Of a stretch of DNA of 64,000 bases, positions 43,510 through 52,652 are shown in pieces (within the stretch, counting starts at the first letter, position 1; each line of letters starts with the position of its first letter). Source of the stretch: Cupriavidus sp. D384 (GTDB taxonomy: Bacteria; Pseudomonadota; Gammaproteobacteria; Burkholderiales; Burkholderiaceae). The stretch covers positions 1-64,000 of the forward strand of contig NZ_BBQI01000094.1 in the NCBI RefSeq assembly GCF_001652915.1, read 5' to 3'. Under the pieces are notes generated by a model. That model worked only from the letters and a program-made list of their open reading frames with translations. It was not told the DNA's origin and made no database searches. Both the position numbers and the translations under genes were made by a program.

Positions 43510-44301
43510 CTACGACGCGAGGTAGTGTTCCCGCAGCAATGCGGTGTCCACGCCGAGGTCGTCGGCCAGGAACCGTTCGAGGCTGCCGTACGTCGCGGTG
43601 ATCGCGTCCAGCGATGCCCCGAGGTATTCGGGGCGCACCTCCAGCAGCGGCAGCATCGCATCGGCCGTCACACCGATCTGCCCCACGCCGGCCAGCATCC
43701 TTTCATTGAAACGCTGGTTCCAGTGGTTCGATTCGAGGTAGTTGGCCACGATCTCGTCCTGCGACACCCCGAGCGCGCTCAGCAGCAGCAGCGACGCAAA
43801 TCCGGTGCGGTCCTTGCCCGCCGTGCAGTGGTAGTAGAGCGTCTTGCCCGCTTCGGCATGCCGCATGAACGTACCGAACGCGTCGCGATAGCGCACCGGA
43901 AAATCCCGATACACGTCGAGCATGAAGCCGTGCATCTGCGCGGCATTGCTGGCACGCAGGCGCGGCAGCAGCACGTCCATCGACATCGTGCCGTCGAGCA
44001 CTGGCACTGCCAGCCATTCGAACCGCTCGCCGAAGGCTTCCTCGGCGGGCGACTTCTCGCCTGACGACCGGAAGTCGACCACGATGTCCAGCTGCAATGC
44101 GTGCAGCTTGTCGAGATCCGCGGCACAACCGAGTGCGGGATTGGCACTGCGATACAACTTGTTCTGCCGGATGTGACGTCCCGCATGACCAGCCAGCCCG
44201 CCCAGGTCGCGGGCGTTGGCAATGGTCTCCAGGTCCAGGCAAGGCCGCATGGCGGCGACCGCGCAATTTTCAGTTTGGGTCTGCATGGCTTGTTGGCGCA
44301 T
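43510..44301 (-). CDS. Tyrosine phosphatase (IphP/Y_phosphatase3 family)
   Basis: The 263-residue protein carries the phosphatase loop HCTAGKDRTG with the CX5R catalytic cysteine and arginine, and the N-terminal NARDLGGLAG seen in the IphP/SiwI-like family. DFRSSGE forms part of the active-site cleft. Substrates may be phosphotyrosine or phosphoinositide. No signal peptide is apparent. Methionine codons at 44301 and 44286 are possible starts; neither has a strong ribosome site. Confidence 0.88.
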   Translation of the reverse strand: MRQQAMQTQTENCAVAAMRPCLDLETIANARDLGGLAGHAGRHIRQNKLYRSANPALGCAADLDKLHALQLDIVVDFRSSGEKSPAEEAFGERFEWLAVPVLDGTMSMDVLLPRLRASNAAQMHGFMLDVYRDFPVRYRDAFGTFMRHAEAGKTLYYHCTAGKDRTGFASLLLLSALGVSQDEIVANYLESNHWNQRFNERMLAGVGQIGVTADAMLPLLEVRPEYLGASLDAITATYGSLERFLADDLGVDTALLREHYLAS

Positions 44302-44612
44302 CACACGATACGCATTCGAAATAGTTCAGCATCGGCACCAATTATTTCAGATCGGCGGCAGCGACGACACCATGGTTACCACGATATTCGTTCAGCCGTT
44401 GTCACGCCTGCAACAAGGCATTTCAGTCGACACCGGTTGACACGGCAGAGCGTTGATCCAAGGCAAATTGGCAAGGGTCGTCGCCTTGGCACCGAGTGAC
44501 GCCATTCACATAATGACCCTATGTCGAACGCGACGAACCACGCGTCGCGACGCAAGGCGACACGACAAGACACGACGCGTTTGACAGGCCGATCCGTTCC
44601 AAGGACTTCGCA
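44302..44612. other. Intergenic region between phosphatase and DASS transporter genes
   Basis: This 311-bp divergent region contains no supported gene. It has TTGACA-like hexamers near 44436 and 44581 that could belong to sigma-70 promoters, and a purine/ACGAC-rich repetitive tract around 44530-44580. AAGGA precedes the transporter start. No clear operator was found. Confidence 0.4.
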
Positions 44613-46127
44613 ATGCCTGAACCGCAAATCTCTCCTGCCGGCGCCGGCGCCACTGCCGCTGCGCCTGCTGCCCCCAAGCTACGCATTCACTGGGGTCTCT
44701 ACGCCGCCGTCACCGTCCTTGTCGCGGTGCTGATGGTGCCGATGCCACCCGACCTGCCCGTCGCCGGCCAGCGCATGCTCGCCATCCTGGCTTTCGCCGT
44801 GGTGGTGTGGATTACCGAAGCCGTCACCTACGAGACCAGTGCCATCATGATCACGTCGCTGATGGCCGGGCTGATCGGCTTTGCGCCAACCATCAACGAT
44901 CCGAACACCATCTACGGCACGTCGCGTGCGCTGGGCATGGCGCTGGCCGGATTCTCGAATACCGCGCTGGCCCTGGTGGCCGCCGCGCTGTTCATCTCGG
45001 CGGCCATGACCGTCACCGGGCTGGACCGGCGTATCGCACTGGTCACGCTGTCGGCCATCGGGACCAGCACGCGCCGCATCCTGATCGGCACCATCGCGGT
45101 CACCATCATCCTGAGCCTGGTGGTACCCAGCGCCACCGCGCGCAGCGCCTGCACGGTGCCGATCATGATGGGCGTGATTGCCGCGTTCGGTGTCGACAAG
45201 AAATCGAATATCGCAGCCGGCATCATGATCATGGTGGCCCTGGCTACCAGCGTGTGGAACGTGGGCATCCAGACCGCCGCCGCGCAGAACCTGCTGACCG
45301 CCGGCTTCATGGACAAGCTGCTGGGCGAGCGCGTCACGTGGCTGCAATGGCTGATTGCCGGCGCGCCCTGGGCCATCATCATGTCGGTGGTGCTGTACTT
45401 CCTGGTGCGCTGGCTGCTGCCGCCCGAAACCGATGCCATCGCCGGCGGCAAGGAAGCCGTGCAGCGCGAACTGGCCGCGCTTGGGCCGATGACGGGCCCC
45501 CAGAAGCGGCTGGCCGCGGTAGCCATCGGCCTGTTGCTGTTCTGGGCCACCGAAGGCAAGCTGCACGTCTTCGACACCGCCACCATCACCTTCGTGGGCC
45601 TGGTGATCCTGATGATGCCGCGCATTGGCGTGATGGACTGGAAGACGATGCAGCAGCGCACGCCGTGGGGCACGCTGATCGTGTTCGGTGTGGGCATCAG
45701 CCTGGGCACGGCGTTGCTGACCACGCAGGCCGGCCAATGGCTGGGCAAGTTCGTGGTCACGCATTCGGGCCTGGCCGACCATGGCACGCTGATGGTCTTC
45801 GCGGTACTGGCGGCCTTCCTTATCCTGATCCACCTGGGCTTTGCCAGTGCCACGGCATTGACCGCGGCCCTGCTGCCGATCCTGATCTCCGTCCTGCAGA
45901 CGCTGCCCGGCGACATCAACAAGTTGGGCATGACGATGCTGCTGGGCTTCACGGTCAGCTTTGGCTTCATCCTGCCGATCAACGCCCCGCAGAACATGGT
46001 CTGCCTGGGCACCGACACGTTCAACGGCAGGCAGTTCGCCCGTGTCGGTATCCCGGTCACGATCATCGGCTACCTGCTAATGCTGCTGTTCGCCTCGACG
46101 TACTGGCGCTGGCTGGGCTGGGTGTGA
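44613..46127 (+). CDS. DASS/SLC13-family anion symporter
   Basis: The 504-residue protein has about twelve hydrophobic segments and DASS-family features: ITEAVTYETSAIMI near the start of the core, PSATARSACTVPIMMG (first substrate/sodium loop) and LPINAPQNMVCLGTD in the second half. Such carriers take up di- or tricarboxylates or sulphate with sodium. The next gene codes for a malate/lactate-type dehydrogenase, which favours an organic acid substrate. AAGGA sits seven bases before the ATG. Confidence 0.88.
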   Translation: MPEPQISPAGAGATAAAPAAPKLRIHWGLYAAVTVLVAVLMVPMPPDLPVAGQRMLAILAFAVVVWITEAVTYETSAIMITSLMAGLIGFAPTINDPNTIYGTSRALGMALAGFSNTALALVAAALFISAAMTVTGLDRRIALVTLSAIGTSTRRILIGTIAVTIILSLVVPSATARSACTVPIMMGVIAAFGVDKKSNIAAGIMIMVALATSVWNVGIQTAAAQNLLTAGFMDKLLGERVTWLQWLIAGAPWAIIMSVVLYFLVRWLLPPETDAIAGGKEAVQRELAALGPMTGPQKRLAAVAIGLLLFWATEGKLHVFDTATITFVGLVILMMPRIGVMDWKTMQQRTPWGTLIVFGVGISLGTALLTTQAGQWLGKFVVTHSGLADHGTLMVFAVLAAFLILIHLGFASATALTAALLPILISVLQTLPGDINKLGMTMLLGFTVSFGFILPINAPQNMVCLGTDTFNGRQFARVGIPVTIIGYLLMLLFASTYWRWLGWV

Positions 46128-46174
46128 GGCCAGCCGGGACACAAGCTCGCCAACGAATCTCAAGTCGCCCTGTC

Positions 46175-47224
46175 ATGAAACTGACTACCGAGTCCGCGCG
46201 CACCTTCGCGCGCAACATCCTGATCGCACAGCAAGTACCTGCCGATATTGCTGACGACGTGGCCGAGCACCTGGTCGAAGCCGACCGCTGCGGCTACGTA
46301 AGCCACGGCATCTCGATCCTGCCGAACTACCGCCGCGCCATCCAAGGCCAGAGCGTCAATGCTGCGGGCCGCGCCGAATGTGTGATGGACCGCGATACGC
46401 TGATGGTCTTCGACGGCCACGGCGGCTTTGGTCAGCACGTGGGCAAGACCGTCATGCAGCGCGCTATCGACCGCGTGCGCCAGCACGGGCATTGCATCGT
46501 CACGCTGCGCCGGTCGCACCATCTGGGCCGCATGGGCCACTATGGCGAGATGGTGGCGGCGGCCGGCCTGGTGCTGCTCAGCTTCACCAACGTGATCAAT
46601 CGCCCGCCCGTGGTGGCGCCGTTCGGTGGACGCGTGCCGCGCCTGACCACCAACCCGCTGTGCTTTGCCGGCCCGATGCCGAACGGCCGGCCGCCGCTGG
46701 TGGTCGACATCGCCACCAGTGCCATCGCGATCAACAAGGCGCGCGTGCTGGCCGAGAAAGGCGAACCGGCGCCCGAGCACAGCATCATCGATGCCGACGG
46801 CAATCCCACCACCGATGCCTCGGTGATGTTCGGCGACCGGCCCGGGTCGCTGCTGCCGTTCGGCCAGCACAAGGGTTATGCGCTGGGCGTGGTGGCCGAA
46901 CTGCTGGCCGGCGTGCTCTCGGGCGGTGGCACGATCCAGCCCGACAATCCGCGCGGCGGGGTGGCGACCAACAACCTGTTCGCGGTGCTGCTCAACCCCG
47001 AGTTCGACCTCGGCCTGAACTGGGAGCGCGACGAGGTGGAGGCGTTTGTCCGGTACCTGCACGACACGCCGCCGGCGCCGGGCCATGACCAGGTGCAGTA
47101 CCCGGGCGAGTACGAGGCGGCCTGCCGGGCAGCCGCCGGCACGACGCTCGATATCAACCCCAACATCTGGCGCAACCTGGAGGCGCTGGCCCGGGACCTG
47201 AAGGTAGACGTGCCGGCCGGCTAG
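46175..47224 (+). CDS. Ldh2/MdhII-type malate/L-lactate/sulfolactate dehydrogenase
   Basis: The 349-residue oxidoreductase belongs to the Ldh2 (PF02615) family of NAD(P)-dependent dehydrogenases unrelated to classical malate dehydrogenase. RCGYVSHGI, the catalytic histidine region RRSHHLGRMGHY and LPFGQHKGYALG are family marks. It lies 47 bp after the DASS transporter gene, so the transporter may import the substrate. Malate, lactate, sulfolactate and similar 2-hydroxy acids remain possible. Confidence 0.88.
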   Translation: MKLTTESARTFARNILIAQQVPADIADDVAEHLVEADRCGYVSHGISILPNYRRAIQGQSVNAAGRAECVMDRDTLMVFDGHGGFGQHVGKTVMQRAIDRVRQHGHCIVTLRRSHHLGRMGHYGEMVAAAGLVLLSFTNVINRPPVVAPFGGRVPRLTTNPLCFAGPMPNGRPPLVVDIATSAIAINKARVLAEKGEPAPEHSIIDADGNPTTDASVMFGDRPGSLLPFGQHKGYALGVVAELLAGVLSGGGTIQPDNPRGGVATNNLFAVLLNPEFDLGLNWERDEVEAFVRYLHDTPPAPGHDQVQYPGEYEAACRAAAGTTLDINPNIWRNLEALARDLKVDVPAG

Positions 47225-47279
47225 GCCCGGTGGCTGCCGGACACCGTGATTGCCAAGGGCGGAGGGGAGAAAAATCGAC

Positions 47280-48005
47280 ATGGCGCGCGGCAATGGCACA
47301 ATACGCGCCATGCAACGTCTCTGGTCCATCTTCGTCAAGTTCGTGCTGCTCGCCGTGGTCGGCGGCACGTTGCTGATTGCCTTCGCCGTGTTGATGGCCA
47401 ACCGGCAGTTGCCGTCGCTCGACGCGCTGATGGCCTTCCGGCAGACGCCGGGCTACGTCAGCCTGGGAGATTTTCCCCACACGCTGCCCGAGGCCGTGGT
47501 CGCCATCGAGGACGACCGCTTCTATCTGCACGATGGCGTCGACTACGTGGGCGTGATGCGCGCCGGCGTTGCCAACCTGTCGGACGAACTGTCGCAGGGC
47601 GCGTCCACCATCACCATGCAGGTGGCCCGCAACTTCTTCCTGTCGCGCAAGAAGACCTACACGCGCAAGCTCTACGAGATCCTGCTGGCCTACCGCATCG
47701 AGAATGCGCTGAGCAAGGACGAGATCCTGGAGCTTTACCTGAACAAGATCTACCTGGGCCAGGGCGCCTATGGCTTCTCGGAAGCCGCCGACACCTACTT
47801 TGGCAAGCCCGTGGATCGGCTGTCGCTGGCCGAGTGCGCGATGCTGGCCGGGCTGCCCAAGGCGCCTTCGGCCAACAACCCGGTGGTCAACCCGCGCCGG
47901 GCGCGGCAGCGGCAGACCTATATCCTGCTGCGGATGATGGAGTTGGGCCGCATCACGCGTGCCCAGTACGACGCCGCGCTGCTGGAGCCGCTGCGGCTGC
48001 GCTGA
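47280..48005 (+). CDS. Stand-alone GT51 peptidoglycan transglycosylase, PBP1A-like
   Basis: The 241-residue protein has one N-terminal membrane anchor (about 20-42) and a GT51 domain with the catalytic glutamates in VAIEDDRFYLHDGVD and in the LELYLNKIYLGQGAYGF region, plus QGASTITMQVARNFFLS. The sequence resembles the transglycosylase half of PBP1A more than MtgA, yet it ends where the linker to the transpeptidase would begin. GGAGGGGAG precedes the ATG at 47280; 47310 is an alternative. No transpeptidase-like sequence follows in any plus-strand frame nearby. Confidence 0.88.
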   Translation: MARGNGTIRAMQRLWSIFVKFVLLAVVGGTLLIAFAVLMANRQLPSLDALMAFRQTPGYVSLGDFPHTLPEAVVAIEDDRFYLHDGVDYVGVMRAGVANLSDELSQGASTITMQVARNFFLSRKKTYTRKLYEILLAYRIENALSKDEILELYLNKIYLGQGAYGFSEAADTYFGKPVDRLSLAECAMLAGLPKAPSANNPVVNPRRARQRQTYILLRMMELGRITRAQYDAALLEPLRLR

Positions 48006-48092
48006 CTGCCTTGTCAGCGGGCGCCCGACGGCGCCACCCTGCCCCCGCATGCTAGCCTGCCCCCAGCCAAACACGCCTGGGTGGAGACAGCC

Positions 48093-48563
48093 ATGGAAGG
48101 ACTCTGGGGCGATATCTACGGCACGTTACGCGCGGAATTTGCCGACGTGCCCGACATCAAGGAACTGACACGCATCCTGCTGCGCCTGACGCTGGCCGTG
48201 CTGCTGGGCGGGCTGATCGGCTACGAGCGCGAAGCGGCTGGCAAGCCAGCCGGCCTGCGCACGCACATGCTGGTCGCCATGGGGTCGGCGCTGTTCGTAC
48301 TGGTGCCGCTGCAGGCCGGCGTGCCGCTGCCGGACATGAGCCGGGTGCTGCAGGGGCTGATGTCCGGCATTGGCTTCCTGGGCGCCGGCGCCATCATCAA
48401 GCTGAACAGCGAGGAGGATGTGCGCGGACTGACCACGGCAGCCAGCATCTGGACCGTGGCGGCCATCGGCGTCGCGTGCGGGCTGGGGCGTGAAGCAACG
48501 GCAGTGATCGCCACCCTGTTCGGGCTGACGATCCTGCAGGTGCTCTACCGGCTGAAGAAGTAG
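48093..48563 (+). CDS. MgtC/SapB-family membrane protein
   Basis: The 156-residue protein has about four to five hydrophobic segments and the MgtC/SapB motifs LLGGLIGYEREAAGKPAGLRTHMLVAMGSALF and GLMSGIGFLGAGAIIK. The virulence-linked MgtC has a C-terminal ACT-like domain that is absent here, so this is the short SapB-like type. Function in bacteria outside MgtC is poorly known. The ATG at 48093 follows GGAG. Confidence 0.88.
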   Translation: MEGLWGDIYGTLRAEFADVPDIKELTRILLRLTLAVLLGGLIGYEREAAGKPAGLRTHMLVAMGSALFVLVPLQAGVPLPDMSRVLQGLMSGIGFLGAGAIIKLNSEEDVRGLTTAASIWTVAAIGVACGLGREATAVIATLFGLTILQVLYRLKK

Positions 48564-48593
48564 AAGAAGACGCGCAGGCGGCGAGCACGGGGC

Positions 48594-48836
48594 TCAGGCC
48601 GCCTCCCGCAGCACCACTTCGAGCATTTCGGGGTGATGCGCCACCGCTTCCAGGACGATCGGGTGGACCCCCTCGCCGCCGGCCTCGACATGCGCCAGGA
48701 ACGCCCGCTTCATGCGCGGCTCCCAGAACTTCTTGATATGCGAGGCGATATCGGCCAGCGCCTCGCCACGATCTGGCATGGCCTCGAAAAAGCCGCCGAT
48801 CTGGTTTGCCATCTTGATCAGGTTCTCGATATGCAT
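48594..48836 (-). CDS. fdsD: NAD-dependent formate dehydrogenase delta subunit FdsD
   Basis: The 80-residue protein (MHIENLIKMANQIGGFFEAMPDRGEALADIASHIKKFWEPRMK) is the small delta subunit of the soluble formate dehydrogenase. It is the last gene in the minus-strand operon fdsGBACD, nine bases after fdsC. FdsD is needed for assembly or stability of the complex in related bacteria. Confidence 0.93.
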   Translation of the reverse strand: MHIENLIKMANQIGGFFEAMPDRGEALADIASHIKKFWEPRMKRAFLAHVEAGGEGVHPIVLEAVAHHPEMLEVVLREAA

Positions 48837-48845
48837 GCCGGACCC

Positions 48846-49694
48846 TTATCCAATATGTAGTCGTTGAGGATGGCTGTAGACCACCATGGTGCCGCCCCGC
48901 ACAAAGCCGGCCAGCGTGATGCCCGCCGTGTCAGCCAGGCGCACGGCCATGGCCGTCGGCCCGGACACCGCCGCCAGCACGCCGGCGCCGATGGCCGCAG
49001 TCTTCTGCACCATCTCGTAGCTCGCGCGGCTGGTCACGATGACCGCGCCACGCGCAATGTCTTCCTGGCCGCCACGGGCCAGCGCCCCGGCCAGCTTGTC
49101 CAGCGCGTTGTGGCGTCCCACGTCCTCGCGCACCAGCGCGATTTCGCCATCGGCCCGCATCCACGCCGCGGCGTGCGTGGCGCCAGTATCGCGTAGCAGG
49201 GCCTGGCGCTTGTGCAGCACCGCGAACGCATGCTCGAACACGCGCGGATCGAACGCCGCCTGGCTGCGCACCGGCTCCGGCATGCGCATGACCTCGTCCA
49301 GCGACTCGGTACCGCAAAGGCCGCAACCGGTACGCCCGGCCATGGCCCGCCGCCGGCCCTTGAGTTCAACGAAGGCGCCGGTGGCAATCTCCACCTTGAC
49401 GGTGATGCCCTGGGCACTCGCCTCCACGTCGACGCCATAGATATCGCTGGCGGCATCGACAATGCCTTCGCTAAGACTGAATCCGAGCGCAAAGTCTTCC
49501 AGATCGGCCGGTGTAGCCAGCATCACCGCGTGGGAGATGCCGTTGAACTCCAGCGCTACCGGCACTTCCTCGGCCAGATGGTCGACTTCGGCCGTCAGCA
49601 CGCCGTGGCGCCAGCGGCTGACCGGGAACGTGCGCTGCGCCGGTACCTCGTCGGTACCGGCTGCGCTGTCCGGGGATGGCACGTCGCGTTTCAT
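48846..49694 (-). CDS. fdsC: Formate dehydrogenase accessory sulfurtransferase FdsC/FdhD
   Basis: The 282-residue FdhD-family protein carries the cysteine motif CGLCG and RAGxxG-like VREDVGRHNALDKL. It transfers sulphur to the molybdenum cofactor of formate dehydrogenase before insertion and may bind the cofactor. The start at 49694 was chosen since the upstream in-frame residues lie inside fdsA. It is 13 bp downstream of fdsA. Confidence 0.93.
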   Translation of the reverse strand: MKRDVPSPDSAAGTDEVPAQRTFPVSRWRHGVLTAEVDHLAEEVPVALEFNGISHAVMLATPADLEDFALGFSLSEGIVDAASDIYGVDVEASAQGITVKVEIATGAFVELKGRRRAMAGRTGCGLCGTESLDEVMRMPEPVRSQAAFDPRVFEHAFAVLHKRQALLRDTGATHAAAWMRADGEIALVREDVGRHNALDKLAGALARGGQEDIARGAVIVTSRASYEMVQKTAAIGAGVLAAVSGPTAMAVRLADTAGITLAGFVRGGTMVVYSHPQRLHIG

Positions 49695-49707
49695 CGCCGG
49701 TCCCGGG

Positions 49708-52581
49708 TCAGCCCGCCTGCGCGGTCTCGCTGGCGGCACGCAGGTGCCCAAGCTGCTCTTCGTTGAACGCCTGGTAGTTGCGCTGCCAGGTGGAAGGCTG
49801 CGCCACCGGCATGACCTGCACCGCCGTCACCTTGTACTCGGGGCAGTTCGTCGCCCAGTCCGAGTTGTCGGTGGTAATCACGTTGGCACCCGACTCCGGG
49901 AAGTGGAAGGTCGTGTAGACCACGCCCGGCTGCATGCGCTGGCTGACGACCGCGCGCAGCACGGTCTCACCCGCACGGCTCTGCACGCCCACCCAGTCGC
50001 CGTCCTTGATGCCGCGATCCTCGGCATCGTGCGGATGAATCTCAAGCCGATCCTCGTCGTGCCAGTGCACGTTGGCCGTGCGCCGCGTCTGCGCGCCCAC
50101 GTTGTACTGCGACAGGATGCGGCCCGTGGTCAGCAGCAGCGGATACTTCTGCGTCACCTTCTCGTCGGTCGGCACGTACTTGGTGATGATGAACTTGCCC
50201 TTGCCGCGTACGAAGCCATCGACGTGCATGGTCGGGGTGCCCTGCGGCGCCTCGGCGTTGCAGGGCCATTGCACGCTGCCCAGTTCGTCGAGCTTCTCGT
50301 AGCTGACGCCCGAGAACGTCGGCGTCAGGCGTGCGATCTCGTCCATGATCTCGGACGGATGCTTGTACTCCATCGGATAGCCCAGCGCCTTCGACAGCAG
50401 CAGCGTCACTTCCCAGTCCGAATAGCCCGCCTGCGCCGGCATCACCTTGCGTACGCGCGAGATACGGCGCTCGGCGTTGGTGAACGTGCCGTCCTTCTCC
50501 AGGAACGACGAACCCGGCAGGAACACATGCGCGTACTTGGCGGTCTCGTTCAGGAAGATGTCCTGCACAACGATGCACTCCATCGACGACAGCGCCTCGG
50601 CCACGTGCTGCGTGTTCGGGTCCGACTGGACGATGTCCTCGCCCTGGCAGTACAGGCCCTTGAACGAGCCCGTCAGAGCGGCGTCAAACATGTTCGGGAT
50701 GCGCAGGCCCGGCTCGGGATTGATGCCCACGCCCCATGCGGCCTCGAAGGCGCTGCGCACGGTGGAGTCCGACACGTGGCGATAGCCCGGCAGCTCGTGC
50801 GGGAACGATCCCATGTCGCACGAACCCTGCACGTTGTTCTGCCCACGCAGCGGGTTCACGCCCACGCCTTCGCGGCCGACGTTGCCGGTGGCCATGGCCA
50901 GGTTGGCGATGCCCATCACGGTCGTGGAGCCCTGCGCGTGTTCCGTCACGCCCAGGCCGTAGTAGATGGCCGCATTGCCGCCGGTGGCGTACAGCCGCGC
51001 GGCGCCGCGCAGCGTTTCGGCCGGCACGCCGGTGGCGGCCTGGAGCGTCTCCGGCGAGTTCTCGGGCAGCGCCACGAAGTCGCGCCATTGCTGGAACGCA
51101 CGGTCTTCGCAACGCTCGGCGATGAACTCGTCGGCGAGCAGGCCTTCGGTGACGATCACGTGGGCCATCGACGTGACCAGGGCCACGTTGGTGCCAGGGC
51201 GCAGTTGCAGGTGATAGTCGGCACGGATATGCGGCGAGTCCACCAGGTCGATCTGGCGCGGATCCACGACGATCAGCTTGGCGCCGGCGCGCAGGCGGCG
51301 CTTCATGCGCGAGCCGAACACCGGATGGCCGTCGGTGGGGTTGGCACCGATCACCATGATCACATCGGACTTGGCCACCGAGCGGAACGTCTGCGTGCCC
51401 GCCGATTCGCCCAGCGTGGTCTTCAGGCCATAACCGGTCGGCGAATGGCAAACCCGCGCGCAGGTATCGACGTTGTTGTTGCCAAATGCCGCACGCACCA
51501 GCTTCTGCACCAGGTAGCCTTCCTCGTTGGTGCAGCGCGACGACACGATGCCGCCGATCGAATCCGTGCCATGCTCGGCCTGGATGCGCTTGAACTGCGA
51601 CGCGGCGTAGCCGATGGCCTCTTCCCACGACACCTCGCGCCACGGATCGGTGATCTTCGCGCGGATCATCGGCTTCAGGATACGGTCCTTGTGCGTGGCG
51701 TAGCCCCAGGCGAAGCGGCCCTTCACGCAGGCGTGGCCCTCGTTGGCGGCGCCGTCCTTGTGGGGGACCATGCGCACCACCTCGTTGCCCTTCATTTCCG
51801 CCTTGAACGAGCAGCCCACGCCGCAGTACGCGCACGTGGTCACCACATTGTGCGACGGCTGGCCCAGCTGGATCACCGACGTCTCGGTCAGCGTGGCGGT
51901 CGGGCAGGCCTGTACGCAGGCGCCGCACGACACGCAGTCCGACTCCATGAACGACTGGCTGGTGCCGGGCGACACGCGCGATTCGAAGCCGCGGCCGCTG
52001 ATCGTCAGCGCGAACGTCCCCTGGGTTTCCTCGCAGGCGCGCACGCAGCGGTTGCAGACGATGCACTTGGACGGATCGTACGTGAAGTACGGATTCGATT
52101 CGTCCTTCTTCATGTGCGTGTGCGTGGCGATCGGGGCGGCACCGCCGGCGCCGTCCGCGTAGCGCACTTCGCGCAGGCCCACCACGCCGGCCATGTCCTG
52201 CAGCTCGCAGTTGCCGTTGGTCGGGCAGGTCAGGCAGTCAAGCGGGTGATCGGAGATGTAGAGCTCCATCACGCCGCGGCGCAGTTCGCCGAGCTTGCCG
52301 CTCTGCGTGCGCACCTTCATGCCCGGCTCCACGGGGGTCGTACAGGATGCCGGATAGCCGCGCCGGCCTTCGATCTCCACCATGCACAGGCGGCAGGAGC
52401 CGAACGGCTCCAGCGAATCCGTGGCGCAGAGCTTGGGCACGCCAATGCCGGCTTCGGCAGAGGCGCGCATGACAGAGGTGCCAGCCGGCACGGTCACCGA
52501 TACCCCATCAATTTCCAGCGTGACCATCGTGTCCGAATCAATGGCCGGGGTACCGTAGTCGAAATCGTCGTGAGCGTTCAA
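49708..52581 (-). CDS. fdsA: NAD-dependent formate dehydrogenase alpha subunit FdsA, with TTG start
   Basis: The 957-residue subunit holds the bis-MGD molybdenum site that oxidises formate to CO2. It has an N-terminal 2Fe-2S domain (CATDSLEPFGSCRLCMVE), NuoG-like 4Fe-4S sites (CIVCNRCVRACEE; CVSCGACVQACP), a further cluster (CAYCGVGC) and the catalytic motif CARVCHSPT with Cys378 and His379. A TTG codon at 52581 behind AGGAG gives MNAHDDFDYG and Cys378, the number used for the molybdenum ligand of the C. necator enzyme; ATG 52527 is the alternative. Confidence 0.94.
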   Translation of the reverse strand: MNAHDDFDYGTPAIDSDTMVTLEIDGVSVTVPAGTSVMRASAEAGIGVPKLCATDSLEPFGSCRLCMVEIEGRRGYPASCTTPVEPGMKVRTQSGKLGELRRGVMELYISDHPLDCLTCPTNGNCELQDMAGVVGLREVRYADGAGGAAPIATHTHMKKDESNPYFTYDPSKCIVCNRCVRACEETQGTFALTISGRGFESRVSPGTSQSFMESDCVSCGACVQACPTATLTETSVIQLGQPSHNVVTTCAYCGVGCSFKAEMKGNEVVRMVPHKDGAANEGHACVKGRFAWGYATHKDRILKPMIRAKITDPWREVSWEEAIGYAASQFKRIQAEHGTDSIGGIVSSRCTNEEGYLVQKLVRAAFGNNNVDTCARVCHSPTGYGLKTTLGESAGTQTFRSVAKSDVIMVIGANPTDGHPVFGSRMKRRLRAGAKLIVVDPRQIDLVDSPHIRADYHLQLRPGTNVALVTSMAHVIVTEGLLADEFIAERCEDRAFQQWRDFVALPENSPETLQAATGVPAETLRGAARLYATGGNAAIYYGLGVTEHAQGSTTVMGIANLAMATGNVGREGVGVNPLRGQNNVQGSCDMGSFPHELPGYRHVSDSTVRSAFEAAWGVGINPEPGLRIPNMFDAALTGSFKGLYCQGEDIVQSDPNTQHVAEALSSMECIVVQDIFLNETAKYAHVFLPGSSFLEKDGTFTNAERRISRVRKVMPAQAGYSDWEVTLLLSKALGYPMEYKHPSEIMDEIARLTPTFSGVSYEKLDELGSVQWPCNAEAPQGTPTMHVDGFVRGKGKFIITKYVPTDEKVTQKYPLLLTTGRILSQYNVGAQTRRTANVHWHDEDRLEIHPHDAEDRGIKDGDWVGVQSRAGETVLRAVVSQRMQPGVVYTTFHFPESGANVITTDNSDWATNCPEYKVTAVQVMPVAQPSTWQRNYQAFNEEQLGHLRAASETAQAG

Positions 52582-52652
52582 GGGACGTCTCCTGCACTGC
52601 TTGTGAGGATGCGCGCCCCTGAGAGGCGCGTCATTATGAAAGTTGGCTGCGT

